Shown piece by piece: positions 36,721-44,489 of a DNA stretch of 64,000 nucleotides. The DNA is from Roseomonas sp. E05 (lineage in GTDB: Bacteria; Pseudomonadota; Alphaproteobacteria; Acetobacterales; Acetobacteraceae). Numbering within the stretch: the first letter of the stretch is position 1; each line of letters starts with the position of its first letter. The stretch spans positions 186,001 to 250,000 of the forward strand of contig NZ_JASIRT010000002.1 of the NCBI RefSeq assembly GCF_030063475.1. Direction: 5' to 3'. Made by a program: the position numbers and the translations under genes. Below the pieces are notes generated by a model that searched no databases, was not told where the DNA came from, and saw only the letters and a program-made list of their open reading frames with translations.

Positions 36721-37797
36721 TCAGGCCTGCAGGAGGCGCTCGAAGGCGGCGAGGCGCGCCAGCAGGACGAGGGCAGCGGCATAATAGGTCTGTGCCTCCC
36801 GCACGCGCGGCAGGTCGGCGGGCCCAGCCTCCGGGTCCTGCACCAGCCGGGCAATCGCCCGGATGCCGGCATCTGCTGCGTAAGGGGCCAGGCTGTTGGA
36901 GACCAGCTCTGTCCAGGCCGGCATGTCCTGGGGGGGGGCGGCGCCCCAGAACTGCGCAGCCGCCCGTGCGGCCGGCTCGTGCGCCAGGCCCGCCCAGGCG
37001 AGGTAGAGCGGCACCCGCACGGCGTCGTAGGAGAAGCGCGGTGGCCAACCCTGCGCCGGCCTGGGCCTGCCGCCATCGCCGCCCCGGGAAAGCTGCACCC
37101 AGTCGGCCGGCAGACCCCAGCGCCCGAAGCGTGCCTGGCGCAGCAGGGTCAGCCCAGTCTGCTGCACGCCGAGCCAGTCGGCACTGGGCATCAGGTTCGC
37201 GAACTCGGCGAATGCAGGAAACACGTAGTAGGACGGGTTGATCACCACATAGCCCGGGTGCTCAAAGCCGAAGGCGGCAGGCAGCAGCAGCGGCTGGCCA
37301 CCGGCATTCCGCACGCAGGCCTGGTGCAGGTCCCGGACAATCCTGCGGCTCAGCTCCTGCAGCTCCGGCCGGTCCCAGCGCCGCGCGCCGCGCGCCGCGG
37401 CCCAGGCGATGAACACGTCGCCATCCGTGGCGTTGTTCTGGTCCTCCACGGGAACGGGGCGGCCTGGGCGCCAGGACCAGGCATGCAGCGAGTCATAGGG
37501 GCGGGCCAGCTCGCGCCGGGTCCAGGACAGGATGCGGTTGAAGCTGGACTGGTCGTCGAAGGCCTCGGCAAACAGCAACCCCCAGCCCTGGCCCTCGGAA
37601 TGGGAGCTGTTCTGGTTCGCCGTATCCACCACCCGGCCCTCGGGCGTCACATAGAGGCGCTTGAACTCTTCCCATTCCTCCGCCCCGCCCAGGCGGGGCT
37701 GGGGCGAGAACTCCACGTTGCGAGCGGGGCGCGGGAGCCCGGTGAGCAAGGCCGCACTCAGTACAACCAGCCCGTGCCGCCTCGTTGTGGCCAGCAT
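36721..37797 (-). CDS. Glycoside hydrolase family 8 endoglucanase (BcsZ/CMCax-like)
   Basis: A 358-residue exported beta-1,4-glucanase. A signal-anchor-like N-terminus (residues 8-25) precedes the GH8 alpha-barrel. The general acid Glu68 is in SEGQGWGLLFA and the conserved Asp motif in NNATDGDVFIAWA. GYVVINPSYYVFPAF matches the BcsZ-type cellulases. Such enzymes usually sit in cellulose synthase (bcs) operons, but no bcs gene is present. The gene follows an O-antigen ligase-like gene by 120 bp on the same strand. The start at 37797 has GGGAG six bases upstream. The leader 37825-37917 is markedly AT-rich, so it may have its own promoter. Confidence 0.9.
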   Translation of the reverse strand: MLATTRRHGLVVLSAALLTGLPRPARNVEFSPQPRLGGAEEWEEFKRLYVTPEGRVVDTANQNSSHSEGQGWGLLFAEAFDDQSSFNRILSWTRRELARPYDSLHAWSWRPGRPVPVEDQNNATDGDVFIAWAAARGARRWDRPELQELSRRIVRDLHQACVRNAGGQPLLLPAAFGFEHPGYVVINPSYYVFPAFAEFANLMPSADWLGVQQTGLTLLRQARFGRWGLPADWVQLSRGGDGGRPRPAQGWPPRFSYDAVRVPLYLAWAGLAHEPAARAAAQFWGAAPPQDMPAWTELVSNSLAPYAADAGIRAIARLVQDPEAGPADLPRVREAQTYYAAALVLLARLAAFERLLQA

Positions 37798-37917
37798 GAA
37801 AAACTCCCAGGCGGCCTGCCACAAGACACGCGGCCGCGACAGGGGAGATTTACCTTTGCCTCTAATACGCGCACAAGTTGAATCACAAACATTTTATAGT
37901 TGCCGATCCAGCCTGTC

Positions 37918-39213
37918 TCACAAAGCGGGCGTTGTGTCTCCGGCCGGACCTGAACGGCGCAGCGGCAGGAGCGCGGCCGCGAAAGCCGCCGCCAGCGCCA
38001 CCGAGCAGAGCCACCAGCTCTGCCAGACTCCGAAGCTGGCGAGGAAGGTGACAAAGGCCGAAGCCATGGCGCCGCAGGCCGCTGCGGCTGCGGCCAGCCA
38101 CCGCGCCGCGAGGCCCAGCAGCAGCAATGCCGTGGCGGCCAGAAGGCTGCCCGCCCAGCCGAGCTCCAGCCGGATCTGCAGCGGCCCGTTGTGGGGGTGC
38201 AACGGCATCAGCTCCAGATGGGGCGCGGCGAACCAGACATCCAAAGCGGGGCTGTGCACACCCAGCCGCGCCAACCGTTCCGGCTCGGGATGGCCCTTGC
38301 CGCCGGGCAGGGCACGCGCCGCCTCCATGCCCCAGCCCTGCAGCGGCTTCAGGGCGGCCGCCTCAAGGGCGAAGTCCCAGATCACCAGCCGGTGGATGGC
38401 GGAAGGCGGGAGGCGCTCCACCACCGGCGCCACCCGCGCCAGCGCGCTCGGAAGGGCGAGGGGCGTGGCCACCACCACCAGCGCCATCGCCGTGCCGAGG
38501 AGCAGCGGCACGGTGCGCGGCTGGTGGCGGCGCCGGGTCTCGACAGCCGCGGCGGCCACGGCAGCCAGTCCGGCCAGCATGGCGATCCGTGCCGTGTCGC
38601 CCGGCAGCCAGAGCACGATGCCGCCACCAAGGACCAGCAGCACGGCTTGCAGGCGCGGCGGGAAAGCGGTCCCGGCCAGCAACGGCAGCAACAGCGCCAG
38701 CAGCGAGATGGCAGGCTTCAGCCCGAAGGCCAGTTCCGGTGGGATCGTCCGCAGGCCGCGCACGGCCGCGCGCAGGCCAGAGTCGGTGGCGTGGTCGAGC
38801 ACCGCCGCGGCGAGGCCGAGGACGAGGCCGGCCAGCAGCGCGTGGCCGAAAAGCCGGCGGTTCTCAGGGCTGTCGGCGGCGGCGGCGCGGCCGGCGGCGC
38901 CGGTCAGCAACACCAGCCCCATGAGGGAAAGGCCGGCGGTCAGCGCACGGCCCGGCTCCAGCGCCCAGAGCGCCGAGGCCGTGCCCCAGGCACCCAGCGC
39001 CAGCCCCGCCCAGACGGCGCCGCCGCGCGGCCAGGGCCAGGCCCCATGCGCGCGCCGCGCCAGCAGCACGCAGGCCACCAGGGCAAGCAGCGCCACCGGC
39101 GTCATCGCCTTGGATTGCAGGACCGCCGCCAGCGGCGCCACCAGCGCCGCAATGGCGAGCGGCGCGGTCGGTGCGCCCCAGTCGAAACGGGGGCGCGAGA
39201 CGCGGTGGATCAA
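37918..39213 (-). CDS. O-antigen ligase/polymerase family membrane protein
   Basis: A 431-residue protein with about 11 predicted TM helices. The periplasmic Wzy_C-type loop carries LHPHNGPLQIRLELGWAGSL, the conserved H-N-x-x-L-Q motif of WaaL-like ligases. These enzymes attach polysaccharide or O-antigen to lipid A-core, or sometimes glycosylate proteins. The likely start is TTG at 39213, which overlaps the aminotransferase TGA; no internal ATG gives a better first helix. An exopolysaccharide or lipopolysaccharide role is supported by the neighbouring GH8 gene. Confidence 0.82.
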   Translation of the reverse strand: MIHRVSRPRFDWGAPTAPLAIAALVAPLAAVLQSKAMTPVALLALVACVLLARRAHGAWPWPRGGAVWAGLALGAWGTASALWALEPGRALTAGLSLMGLVLLTGAAGRAAAADSPENRRLFGHALLAGLVLGLAAAVLDHATDSGLRAAVRGLRTIPPELAFGLKPAISLLALLLPLLAGTAFPPRLQAVLLVLGGGIVLWLPGDTARIAMLAGLAAVAAAAVETRRRHQPRTVPLLLGTAMALVVVATPLALPSALARVAPVVERLPPSAIHRLVIWDFALEAAALKPLQGWGMEAARALPGGKGHPEPERLARLGVHSPALDVWFAAPHLELMPLHPHNGPLQIRLELGWAGSLLAATALLLLGLAARWLAAAAAACGAMASAFVTFLASFGVWQSWWLCSVALAAAFAAALLPLRRSGPAGDTTPAL

Positions 39214-40628
39214 ACGACGGTCAGCCCCTCGCGGCGGAGCTGGGCGGAGAGCGCATCGAGGGCGCGGCCGAACTTCTCCACCATCTCCTCCACCTCGGCC
39301 GCGGAGATCACCAGCGGCGGCGAGAAGGCGATGCTGTCATTCGGCAACGCGCGCAGGATCAGCCCGTGCTCCTCGCCCAGCGCGACCAGGCGGGCGGCGA
39401 TCTTGCGGGCCGGGTCGAAGTTGCGGTGCTCCGCCAGGTCCTCAACCAGCTCGACCGCCCCCACGAGGCCGACGCCGCGCACCTCGCCCACCAGCGGGTG
39501 GTCGGTGAGGCGCTCGCGCAGGCGGCGCTGCATCAGCGCGCCAACCTCGGCGGCATGGGCGACGAGGTTCTGTTCGTCGTAGATCTTCAGCGTCTCGACC
39601 GCGACCGCGGCGGAAACCGGATGGCCGGAATAGGTGAAGCCATGGCCCCAGGTGCCGATCTGGTGGCTGCCGTCGGCCAGCGCCTCGAAGACGCGCTCAT
39701 TCACCATCACCGCCGAGATCGGCAGGAAGGAGGAGGAGAGGGCCTTGGCGCAGGTCAGGATGTCCGGCCGCATCCCCATGGTCTGGCTGCCCCAGTAGTT
39801 GCCGGTGCGGCCGAAGCCGCAGATCACCTCGTCCGCCACCAGCAGCACGTCGTGCTTGCGCAGCACGGCCTGGATCTTCTCGAAATAGGTGGCGGGCGGC
39901 ACGATCACGCCGCCGGCGCCCATCACCGGCTCGGCGAAGAAGGCGGCGACCGTCTCCGGGCCTTCCGCGACGATCATCGCGTCCAGCTCCTCGGCGAGGC
40001 GGGTGGCGAAATCCTCCTCGGACTCGCCGGGGCGCCCCTCGTGGTAGAAGTGCGGCGTCGCGGTGTGCAGGATGCCGGCGATCGGCAGGTCGAACAGCTT
40101 GTGGTTGGCCGGCAGGCCGGTCAGGCTGGCGGAGGCGATGGTGACGCCGTGGTAGCCCTTCTTGCGGGCGATCACCTTCTTCTTCTGCGGCCGGCCCATC
40201 GCGTTGTTGACGTACCAGATCATCTTCAGCGCGCTGTCATTCGCCTCCGAACCGGAGTTCGCGAAGAACACCTTGCTCATCGGCACCGGGGCGCGCTCGA
40301 TCAGCATCTCGGCCAGCTCGATCATCGGCATGTGCGAGCGGCCGGTGAAGGCGTGGTAGAAGGGCAGCTTGCGCATCTGCTCGGTCGCGGCGCGCACCAG
40401 CCGCTCATTCTCGAAGCCGAGCGAGGCGCACCACAGGCCGGCCACCGTCTCGATATATTCTTTCCCCGCCTCGTCGGTGACGCGCACGCCCTTGCCGCTG
40501 GTGATGATCAGCGGGCCCTTTTCGCGGTGCACCTTCTGGTCCGTGTAGGGATGCAGGACATGGGCGATGTCCCGCGCGGCCGGCGAGTTGGCACCATGGG
40601 CGGGAGAGGCGGGCGGCGGAGGGGTCAT
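39210..40628 (-). CDS. Class III PLP-dependent aminotransferase (omega-transaminase)
   Basis: A 472-residue cytoplasmic aminotransferase. The cofactor lysine is Lys295 in LTCAKALSSSFLP, the Asp that pairs with the pyridine nitrogen is Asp266 in LLVADEVICGFGRTG, and the phosphate-cup segment is NSGSEANDSALK. YTDQKVHREKGPLIITSGKGVRVTDE is typical of the putrescine or beta-alanine:pyruvate group. Donor and acceptor cannot be fixed from sequence. The ATG at 40628 was chosen over a much longer in-frame extension with no homology. The stop overlaps the TTG start of the next gene. Confidence 0.93.
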   Translation of the reverse strand: MTPPPPASPAHGANSPAARDIAHVLHPYTDQKVHREKGPLIITSGKGVRVTDEAGKEYIETVAGLWCASLGFENERLVRAATEQMRKLPFYHAFTGRSHMPMIELAEMLIERAPVPMSKVFFANSGSEANDSALKMIWYVNNAMGRPQKKKVIARKKGYHGVTIASASLTGLPANHKLFDLPIAGILHTATPHFYHEGRPGESEEDFATRLAEELDAMIVAEGPETVAAFFAEPVMGAGGVIVPPATYFEKIQAVLRKHDVLLVADEVICGFGRTGNYWGSQTMGMRPDILTCAKALSSSFLPISAVMVNERVFEALADGSHQIGTWGHGFTYSGHPVSAAVAVETLKIYDEQNLVAHAAEVGALMQRRLRERLTDHPLVGEVRGVGLVGAVELVEDLAEHRNFDPARKIAARLVALGEEHGLILRALPNDSIAFSPPLVISAAEVEEMVEKFGRALDALSAQLRREGLTVV

Positions 40629-40936
40629 GGCGGCGATCCTGCGGTAACGGGAAGTCACCAGACTACGCCTGCGGCACAGGATCGCAACCATGCTGCATTG
40701 GCCCGGAGATGGGGACGGATGCATGCCCCGCCCGCATGCCCGGCACGGCGGAATCGGCGGAACCCCGGCTGGCGGCCCTGATCTTCTCAGTACTGCCGTC
40801 CGCTGCCGGACAGCGGCATCGCACCGCCTCCGGGCAGGAAGGCAGGGGCGGAGCAGGCGCGACATGGTCCCGCCACCGGACATAGGGCGGCCGCCCTTCC
40901 CGCCGGCCAACCTGCGCAACCCTGGGACATGCCAGA
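40629..40936. other. Intergenic stretch, no gene recognised
   Basis: About 308 bp between the aminotransferase start and a small open frame. Reading frames on both strands are rich in Pro, Arg and Cys and look non-coding. I see no clear promoter, repeat or RNA structure. Confidence 0.4.
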
Positions 40937-41233
40937 ATGGCCCGGCGCGGGAAGCAGGCACCGGACCCGCATGACCGCAGGAATGGCCAGGAACCGCAGC
41001 AGGAGCATGGCGGGCAGGGCGGTTCCGGCAAGGCCTCGCTGGAGGCGCGGAAGTGCCGCGACGCGAAGGGCGAGATCCATCGCCACCCCCAGAGCTACAT
41101 GGAGGACGACCTCTCCCCGTGGGGGGTGGAAAAGGTGCATCGCCAGCCGCACGCTCTCGGGCTTCCGACCATTCTTGAGGTCCGGGACAACTCCGAGTGC
41201 CTGGCCGAGGAGCCCGGCGTCCCGCGGCGTTGA
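40937..41233 (+). CDS. Possible small hydrophilic hypothetical protein
   Basis: A 98-residue open frame starting MARRGKQAPDPHDRRNGQEP. About 86% of its codons end in G or C and its second positions are A-rich, as expected of genuine genes here. The protein is very hydrophilic and Gln/Gly/His-rich at the N-terminus, with a more ordered second half (SYMEDDLSPWGVEKVHR, then LGLPTILEVRDN). I recognise no domain. The ribosome-binding site is weak. It may be a stress or DNA-associated small protein, or not translated at all. Confidence 0.4.
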   Translation: MARRGKQAPDPHDRRNGQEPQQEHGGQGGSGKASLEARKCRDAKGEIHRHPQSYMEDDLSPWGVEKVHRQPHALGLPTILEVRDNSECLAEEPGVPRR

Positions 41234-41323
41234 GGCGAGGGCGGGGCAGGGCGCTGGGCGACAGGTCCGCGCCCTCCCTGCCGGGCCGCCCGGCGAGAGC
41301 CGCGTCGGACATTCGTCAAGCGC

Positions 41324-41352
41324 CTGTCACGGAGCGGTCACGGCACCGTCGC
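41324..41352 (+). promoter_or_regulatory. Pho-box-like direct repeats upstream of plcP-agt
   Basis: Three 7-bp half-sites at 11-bp intervals: CTGTCAC (41324-41330), CGGTCAC (41335-41341) and CCGTCGC (41346-41352). The first two fit the PhoB consensus CTGTCAT-N4-CTGTCAT well. A -10-like TATGGG begins at 41363, ten bases after the last repeat, the geometry expected of a PhoB-activated promoter. Confidence 0.6.
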
Positions 41353-41437
41353 ATCCGTCCCCTATGGGGCGCTCGGACGCAATCCCCCGGCGGCGGCGGA
41401 ATCGCCACCGGTCGGGGCCCAGCCGAGGGACGCCGGA

Positions 41438-42256
41438 ATGCCGCCCAGCCCCGCCCAGCGCCGCTATCGCGCCCTTTTCCTCTCCGACACCCATCTCGGG
41501 ATGCGCGGCTGCCGGGCCGACCTGCTGCTCGACTTCCTCAGGCAGGTGGAGTGCGAACACCTCTACCTGATTGGCGACATCGTGGATGGCTGGCGCCTCC
41601 GCCGCTCCTGGTACTGGGATCCGCTGCATGACCAGGTGATCCGTCGCGTGCTGGCGATGGCGCGCACCGGCACGCGCGTCACCTACATCCCCGGCAACCA
41701 TGACGAGGTGTTCCGCGACTGGGCGGGGCCGGAATTCGCCGTGGCCGGCGTCAACCTCGTGCTGGAGGCCGAGCATGTGGCCGCCGACGGCCGCCGCTTC
41801 CTGCTGATCCATGGCGACGAGTTCGACAGCGTGGTGCGCTACGCCACGCTGCTCGCCCATCTCGGCGACGGAGCCTATGACGCCGCGCTCACCGCCAACC
41901 GCTGGTTCAACGCCGTGCGCCGGCGGCTGGGCTATCCCTACTGGTCGCTCTCGCAATGGCTGAAGCGGCAGGTGAAGGGGGCGGTGAAGGCGATCGACCG
42001 CTTCGAGGTGGCGCTGGCCGAGGAGGCCCGCCGCCGCGGCTTCGACGGTGTGATCTGCGGCCATATCCACCATGCCGAGATGCGCATGGTGAACGGCATC
42101 GCCTACATGAACGACGGCGACTGGGTGGAGAGCTGCAGTGCGCTGGCCGAGCATGCCGATGGCCGCTTCGAGCTGATCGACTGGGCCGCCGAGCAGCGCC
42201 GCCGCCATGGCGCGCCGCCGGTGCTGCCGGCGCCCACCCTGGTCTCCGCGCCCTGA
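41438..42256 (+). CDS. plcP: PlcP-like metallophosphoesterase (phospholipase C of lipid remodelling; LpxH-like fold)
   Basis: A 272-residue dinuclear metallophosphoesterase. The metal ligands are all present: D17 and H19 (SDTHLG), D47 (GDIVDGW), N87-H88-D89 (GNHDE), H125 with D127 (HGDEFD), H209 and H211 (CGHIHH). It is annotated in many genomes as a UDP-2,3-diacylglucosamine hydrolase-like protein. In Sinorhizobium meliloti, however, a protein of this type (PlcP) is a phospholipase C that breaks down phosphatidylcholine under phosphate starvation. The coupled glycosyltransferase and the Pho-box-like repeats upstream favour the PlcP role over lipid A synthesis. Its stop overlaps the next start. 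Confidence 0.82.
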   Translation: MPPSPAQRRYRALFLSDTHLGMRGCRADLLLDFLRQVECEHLYLIGDIVDGWRLRRSWYWDPLHDQVIRRVLAMARTGTRVTYIPGNHDEVFRDWAGPEFAVAGVNLVLEAEHVAADGRRFLLIHGDEFDSVVRYATLLAHLGDGAYDAALTANRWFNAVRRRLGYPYWSLSQWLKRQVKGAVKAIDRFEVALAEEARRRGFDGVICGHIHHAEMRMVNGIAYMNDGDWVESCSALAEHADGRFELIDWAAEQRRRHGAPPVLPAPTLVSAP

Positions 42257-43266
42257 TGCGGCTGCTGGTCGTCTCCGACGCCTGGGCGCCCCAGGTGAAC
42301 GGCGTGGTGCGCACCCTCACCATGACCACCGAGGCGCTGCGCCAGGGCGGCGACGCGGTGCTGGTGCTTGGCCCCGACCGCTTTCCCGGCCTGCCCGCGC
42401 CGGGCGAGCCGGCCCTTCGGCTGGCATTCTGCCCGCGCCGCCGCCTCGCCGCGCTGGTGTCGGAATTCGCGCCGCAGGCGGTGCACATCGCCACCGAAGG
42501 GCCGCTGGGCTGGACCATGCGCGGACTTTGCCGCGCATGGGGCTGGCGCTTCACCACCGCTTTCCATACTCGCTTTCCCGACTACCTCCGGGTGAGGTTC
42601 GGGGTGCCGGCGGCGCTGTCCTGGCGGGTGCTGCGTCGCTTCCACGCGCCGGCCGCCGGCACCTTCGTCGCCACCGAGGCGCTGCGCGAGGAACTGGCGG
42701 CGCAAGGCTTCGGCCATCTGCGGCGCTGGTCGCGCGGGGTGGACACGGCGCTGTTCCGGCCCGGCCTGCCGGACGCCTTTCCCGGTCTGCCGCGCCCCGT
42801 TTTCCTCCAGGCCGGCCGCATCGCCGCCGAGAAGGGGGTGGAACGCTTCCTGGCGCTGGACCTGCCCGGCTCGAAGGTGGTGGTGGGCGATGGCCCTGCG
42901 CGCGCGGCCCTGCAACGCCGCTTCCCGCAGGCGCACTTCACCGGATTCCTGCGTGGCGAGGCGCTGGCGGCGGCCTATGCCTCGGCTGACGTCTTCGTCT
43001 TTCCCTCCCGCACCGACACCTTCGGCCTGGTGCTGCTGGAGGCGCTGGCCTGCGGCACGCCGCTCGCCGCGCACCCGCAGCCCGGCCCGCTGGCGGTGAC
43101 CGCGGGTGCCGCCGAACCCGTGGGCGCGCTCGACGAGGACCTGCGTGCCGCCTGCCTGCGCGCACTGGAGATCTCCCCCGCCGCCTGCCGTGCGCAGGCG
43201 GAGCGCTTCTCCTGGGCGGCCTGCGCCGCGCAGTTCCGCGCCCAGCTCGTGCCATTGCGTGGCTGA
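42256..43266 (+). CDS. agt: GT4 glycosyltransferase, Agt-like (diacylglycerol glycosylation)
   Basis: A 336-residue GT-B glycosyltransferase of family 4. It has the N-terminal VSDAWAPQVNGVVRTLTMTTEALRQGG, the acceptor-side FHTRFPDYLR, the donor-binding AGRIAAEKGVERFL and the C-terminal E-x7-E motif (SRTDTFGLVLLEALACG). Proteins of this type in alphaproteobacteria transfer sugars to diacylglycerol, producing the glycolipids that replace phospholipids when phosphate is scarce. The ATG at 42256 overlaps the PlcP stop by one base, so the two are translationally coupled. Phospholipase C would supply the diacylglycerol acceptor. The sugar donor cannot be deduced. Confidence 0.82.
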   Translation: MRLLVVSDAWAPQVNGVVRTLTMTTEALRQGGDAVLVLGPDRFPGLPAPGEPALRLAFCPRRRLAALVSEFAPQAVHIATEGPLGWTMRGLCRAWGWRFTTAFHTRFPDYLRVRFGVPAALSWRVLRRFHAPAAGTFVATEALREELAAQGFGHLRRWSRGVDTALFRPGLPDAFPGLPRPVFLQAGRIAAEKGVERFLALDLPGSKVVVGDGPARAALQRRFPQAHFTGFLRGEALAAAYASADVFVFPSRTDTFGLVLLEALACGTPLAAHPQPGPLAVTAGAAEPVGALDEDLRAACLRALEISPAACRAQAERFSWAACAAQFRAQLVPLRG

Positions 43267-43284
43267 GCCGGGCGCGGGCGACCT

Positions 43285-43887
43285 TCAGCCGGCCGGCGTG
43301 TAGCGCCAGACGCTGGCGGGCGGGATGTTCCAGGGCGTCCAGGCCTCGCGCTGGGCCTGGAGCTGCAGCTTGCGCCAGGGCAGGGGCGAGGTGACGCAGT
43401 AGCTGTAGAGCAGGAAGCCGCGCCCTTCCGCCACCGACTGCACGCTCTGCAGGAAATGGCGCTGGCGCTCGATGGGCAGCAGCACCAGCGGGATGCCGCA
43501 GATGACCGTGCCGATACGCTGCCGCGCCTCGGGCGGCAGGCTGCGGGCCAGATCGAAGGCGTCGCCGCAGACCACCCGGACGCCCGGCAGCGTCTCGCGC
43601 AGCCAGGCTGCCATGCTGGGCACGATCTCCACGACGATCAGCCGCTCCGGCGGCACGCCGTGCCGCAGCAGCGCGCGGGAGAGGACGCCGGTGCCGGCGC
43701 CCAGTTCGAGGACGTATTCCTCCGGCTCCCGCCTCACCAGTTCGGCGACGCGCCGGCACAGGACAGGGGAGGAGGGCACCACCGAGCCCATCTGCAGCGG
43801 ATTGGCCAGCCACCGGCGCAGGAACAGGGTGGCGTTGGCACGGTGGCGGGGCGCTGCCGCCAGCGGGCGGGGCAGGGTGTCGCGCAT
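43285..43887 (-). CDS. pmtA: Phospholipid N-methyltransferase, PmtA type
   Basis: A 200-residue SAM-dependent methyltransferase. The N-terminal amphipathic segment FLRRWLANPLQMGSVVPSSPVLCRRVAEL is the hallmark of soluble rhizobial/Agrobacterium PmtA, which binds anionic membranes. Motif I is VLELGAGTGVLSRALL. The enzyme methylates phosphatidylethanolamine stepwise to phosphatidylcholine. It converges on agt with 18 bp between stops, so phospholipid synthesis and replacement genes are adjacent. Weak 11-bp-periodic repeats lie upstream. Confidence 0.85.
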   Translation of the reverse strand: MRDTLPRPLAAAPRHRANATLFLRRWLANPLQMGSVVPSSPVLCRRVAELVRREPEEYVLELGAGTGVLSRALLRHGVPPERLIVVEIVPSMAAWLRETLPGVRVVCGDAFDLARSLPPEARQRIGTVICGIPLVLLPIERQRHFLQSVQSVAEGRGFLLYSYCVTSPLPWRKLQLQAQREAWTPWNIPPASVWRYTPAG

Positions 43888-43931
43888 GTCAGGGCTCCCA
43901 GGCGCAGGAGCACCCCGTTAGCCGCCGGTCC

Positions 43932-43960
43932 GTGGCATCCGCGTGATGGGCCGGTGACGT
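43932..43960 (-). promoter_or_regulatory. Weak Pho-box-like repeats upstream of pmtA
   Basis: On the minus strand three 7-mers recur every 11 bp: ACGTCAC (43960-43954), CCATCAC (43949-43943) and ATGCCAC (43938-43932). A TAACGG hexamer starts 11 bases further on. The match to the PhoB consensus is poor in the first three positions, so this may be chance. Confidence 0.28.
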
Positions 43961-44106
43961 TCCCGCGAAAGCCCGGCGATGCATCCATCAGCCCTGGCAG
44001 GGCGTTGCCCCAGCGGAGAACGGATTTGGTTCACGGAAGCCCGAATGCCTGTCACCCTGCGCCGCCGGTTCGCGCCGCAGCACCCGCTGTGCCCGGCGGC
44101 CGGATT

Positions 44107-44328
44107 TCAGTGCCGCAGGTGACGCAGGCGGCGGATCAGGGAGACGAGCCGATCCGGCAGGGGCTCGCGGGCAGCATCCTGGTACTGCTCGCGAATCCGT
44201 TCGTCGAGCCATCGCTGGCCCGCCGCTTCTTCCGGCGAGGCCGCGGGAGCGCGGGGGGCGGCTTCGGCCGCGTCGGGGCGCTGCGGGCCTTCCTCGGGAG
44301 GCGAGGGCGGAAAAGCGGGTTTGGCCAT
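44107..44328 (-). CDS. nepR: NepR-family anti-sigma factor
   Basis: A 73-residue protein. The C-terminal half, WLDERIREQYQDAAREPLPD followed by RLVSLIRRLRHL, fits the NepR pattern of a helix ending LR.xY and then EPvPDRf..Ll..L. The N-terminal half is a disordered Pro/Ala/Glu-rich tail, also typical. NepR binds the ECF sigma factor EcfG and is displaced by phosphorylated PhyR. The gene is divergent from phyR, as in many alphaproteobacteria. EcfG, which often follows nepR, is not in the window. The start at 44328 has GGAAG eight bases upstream. Confidence 0.78.
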   Translation of the reverse strand: MAKPAFPPSPPEEGPQRPDAAEAAPRAPAASPEEAAGQRWLDERIREQYQDAAREPLPDRLVSLIRRLRHLRH

Positions 44329-44489
44329 CGGCGTATTCTTCCAGCGTGGCATTCAGCTTACTGGAACTGGCAGGCTCATGACGATGTGAAAAGTGGCGTT
44401 CCCGGTATTCCTTGCCGTTTCCGGAACACTGTTGCAGGCCAGCTTCAGGATCGGGAAGCGGCCCGCATGGCGCGGAGAGGATGGTGGCG

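Noticed and set aside
40787-41152. Minus-strand 121-codon frame with a hydrophobic N-terminus
   Set aside because: It overlaps the better-biased plus-strand frame at 40937-41233, has no ribosome-binding site and ends in a Cys/Pro/Ala-rich tail typical of non-coding GC-rich DNA.
41438-42256. Assignment as LpxH of lipid A synthesis
   Set aside because: The fold and metal site fit, but coupling to a diacylglycerol-type glycosyltransferase and the Pho-box-like promoter favour PlcP. Kept as an alternative in the entry.
44363-44450. EcfG promoters (GGAAC-N16/17-GTT) between nepR and phyR
   Set aside because: GGAAC occurs at 44363 and 44423 on the plus strand and at 44402 on the minus strand, but none has GTT at the right distance.
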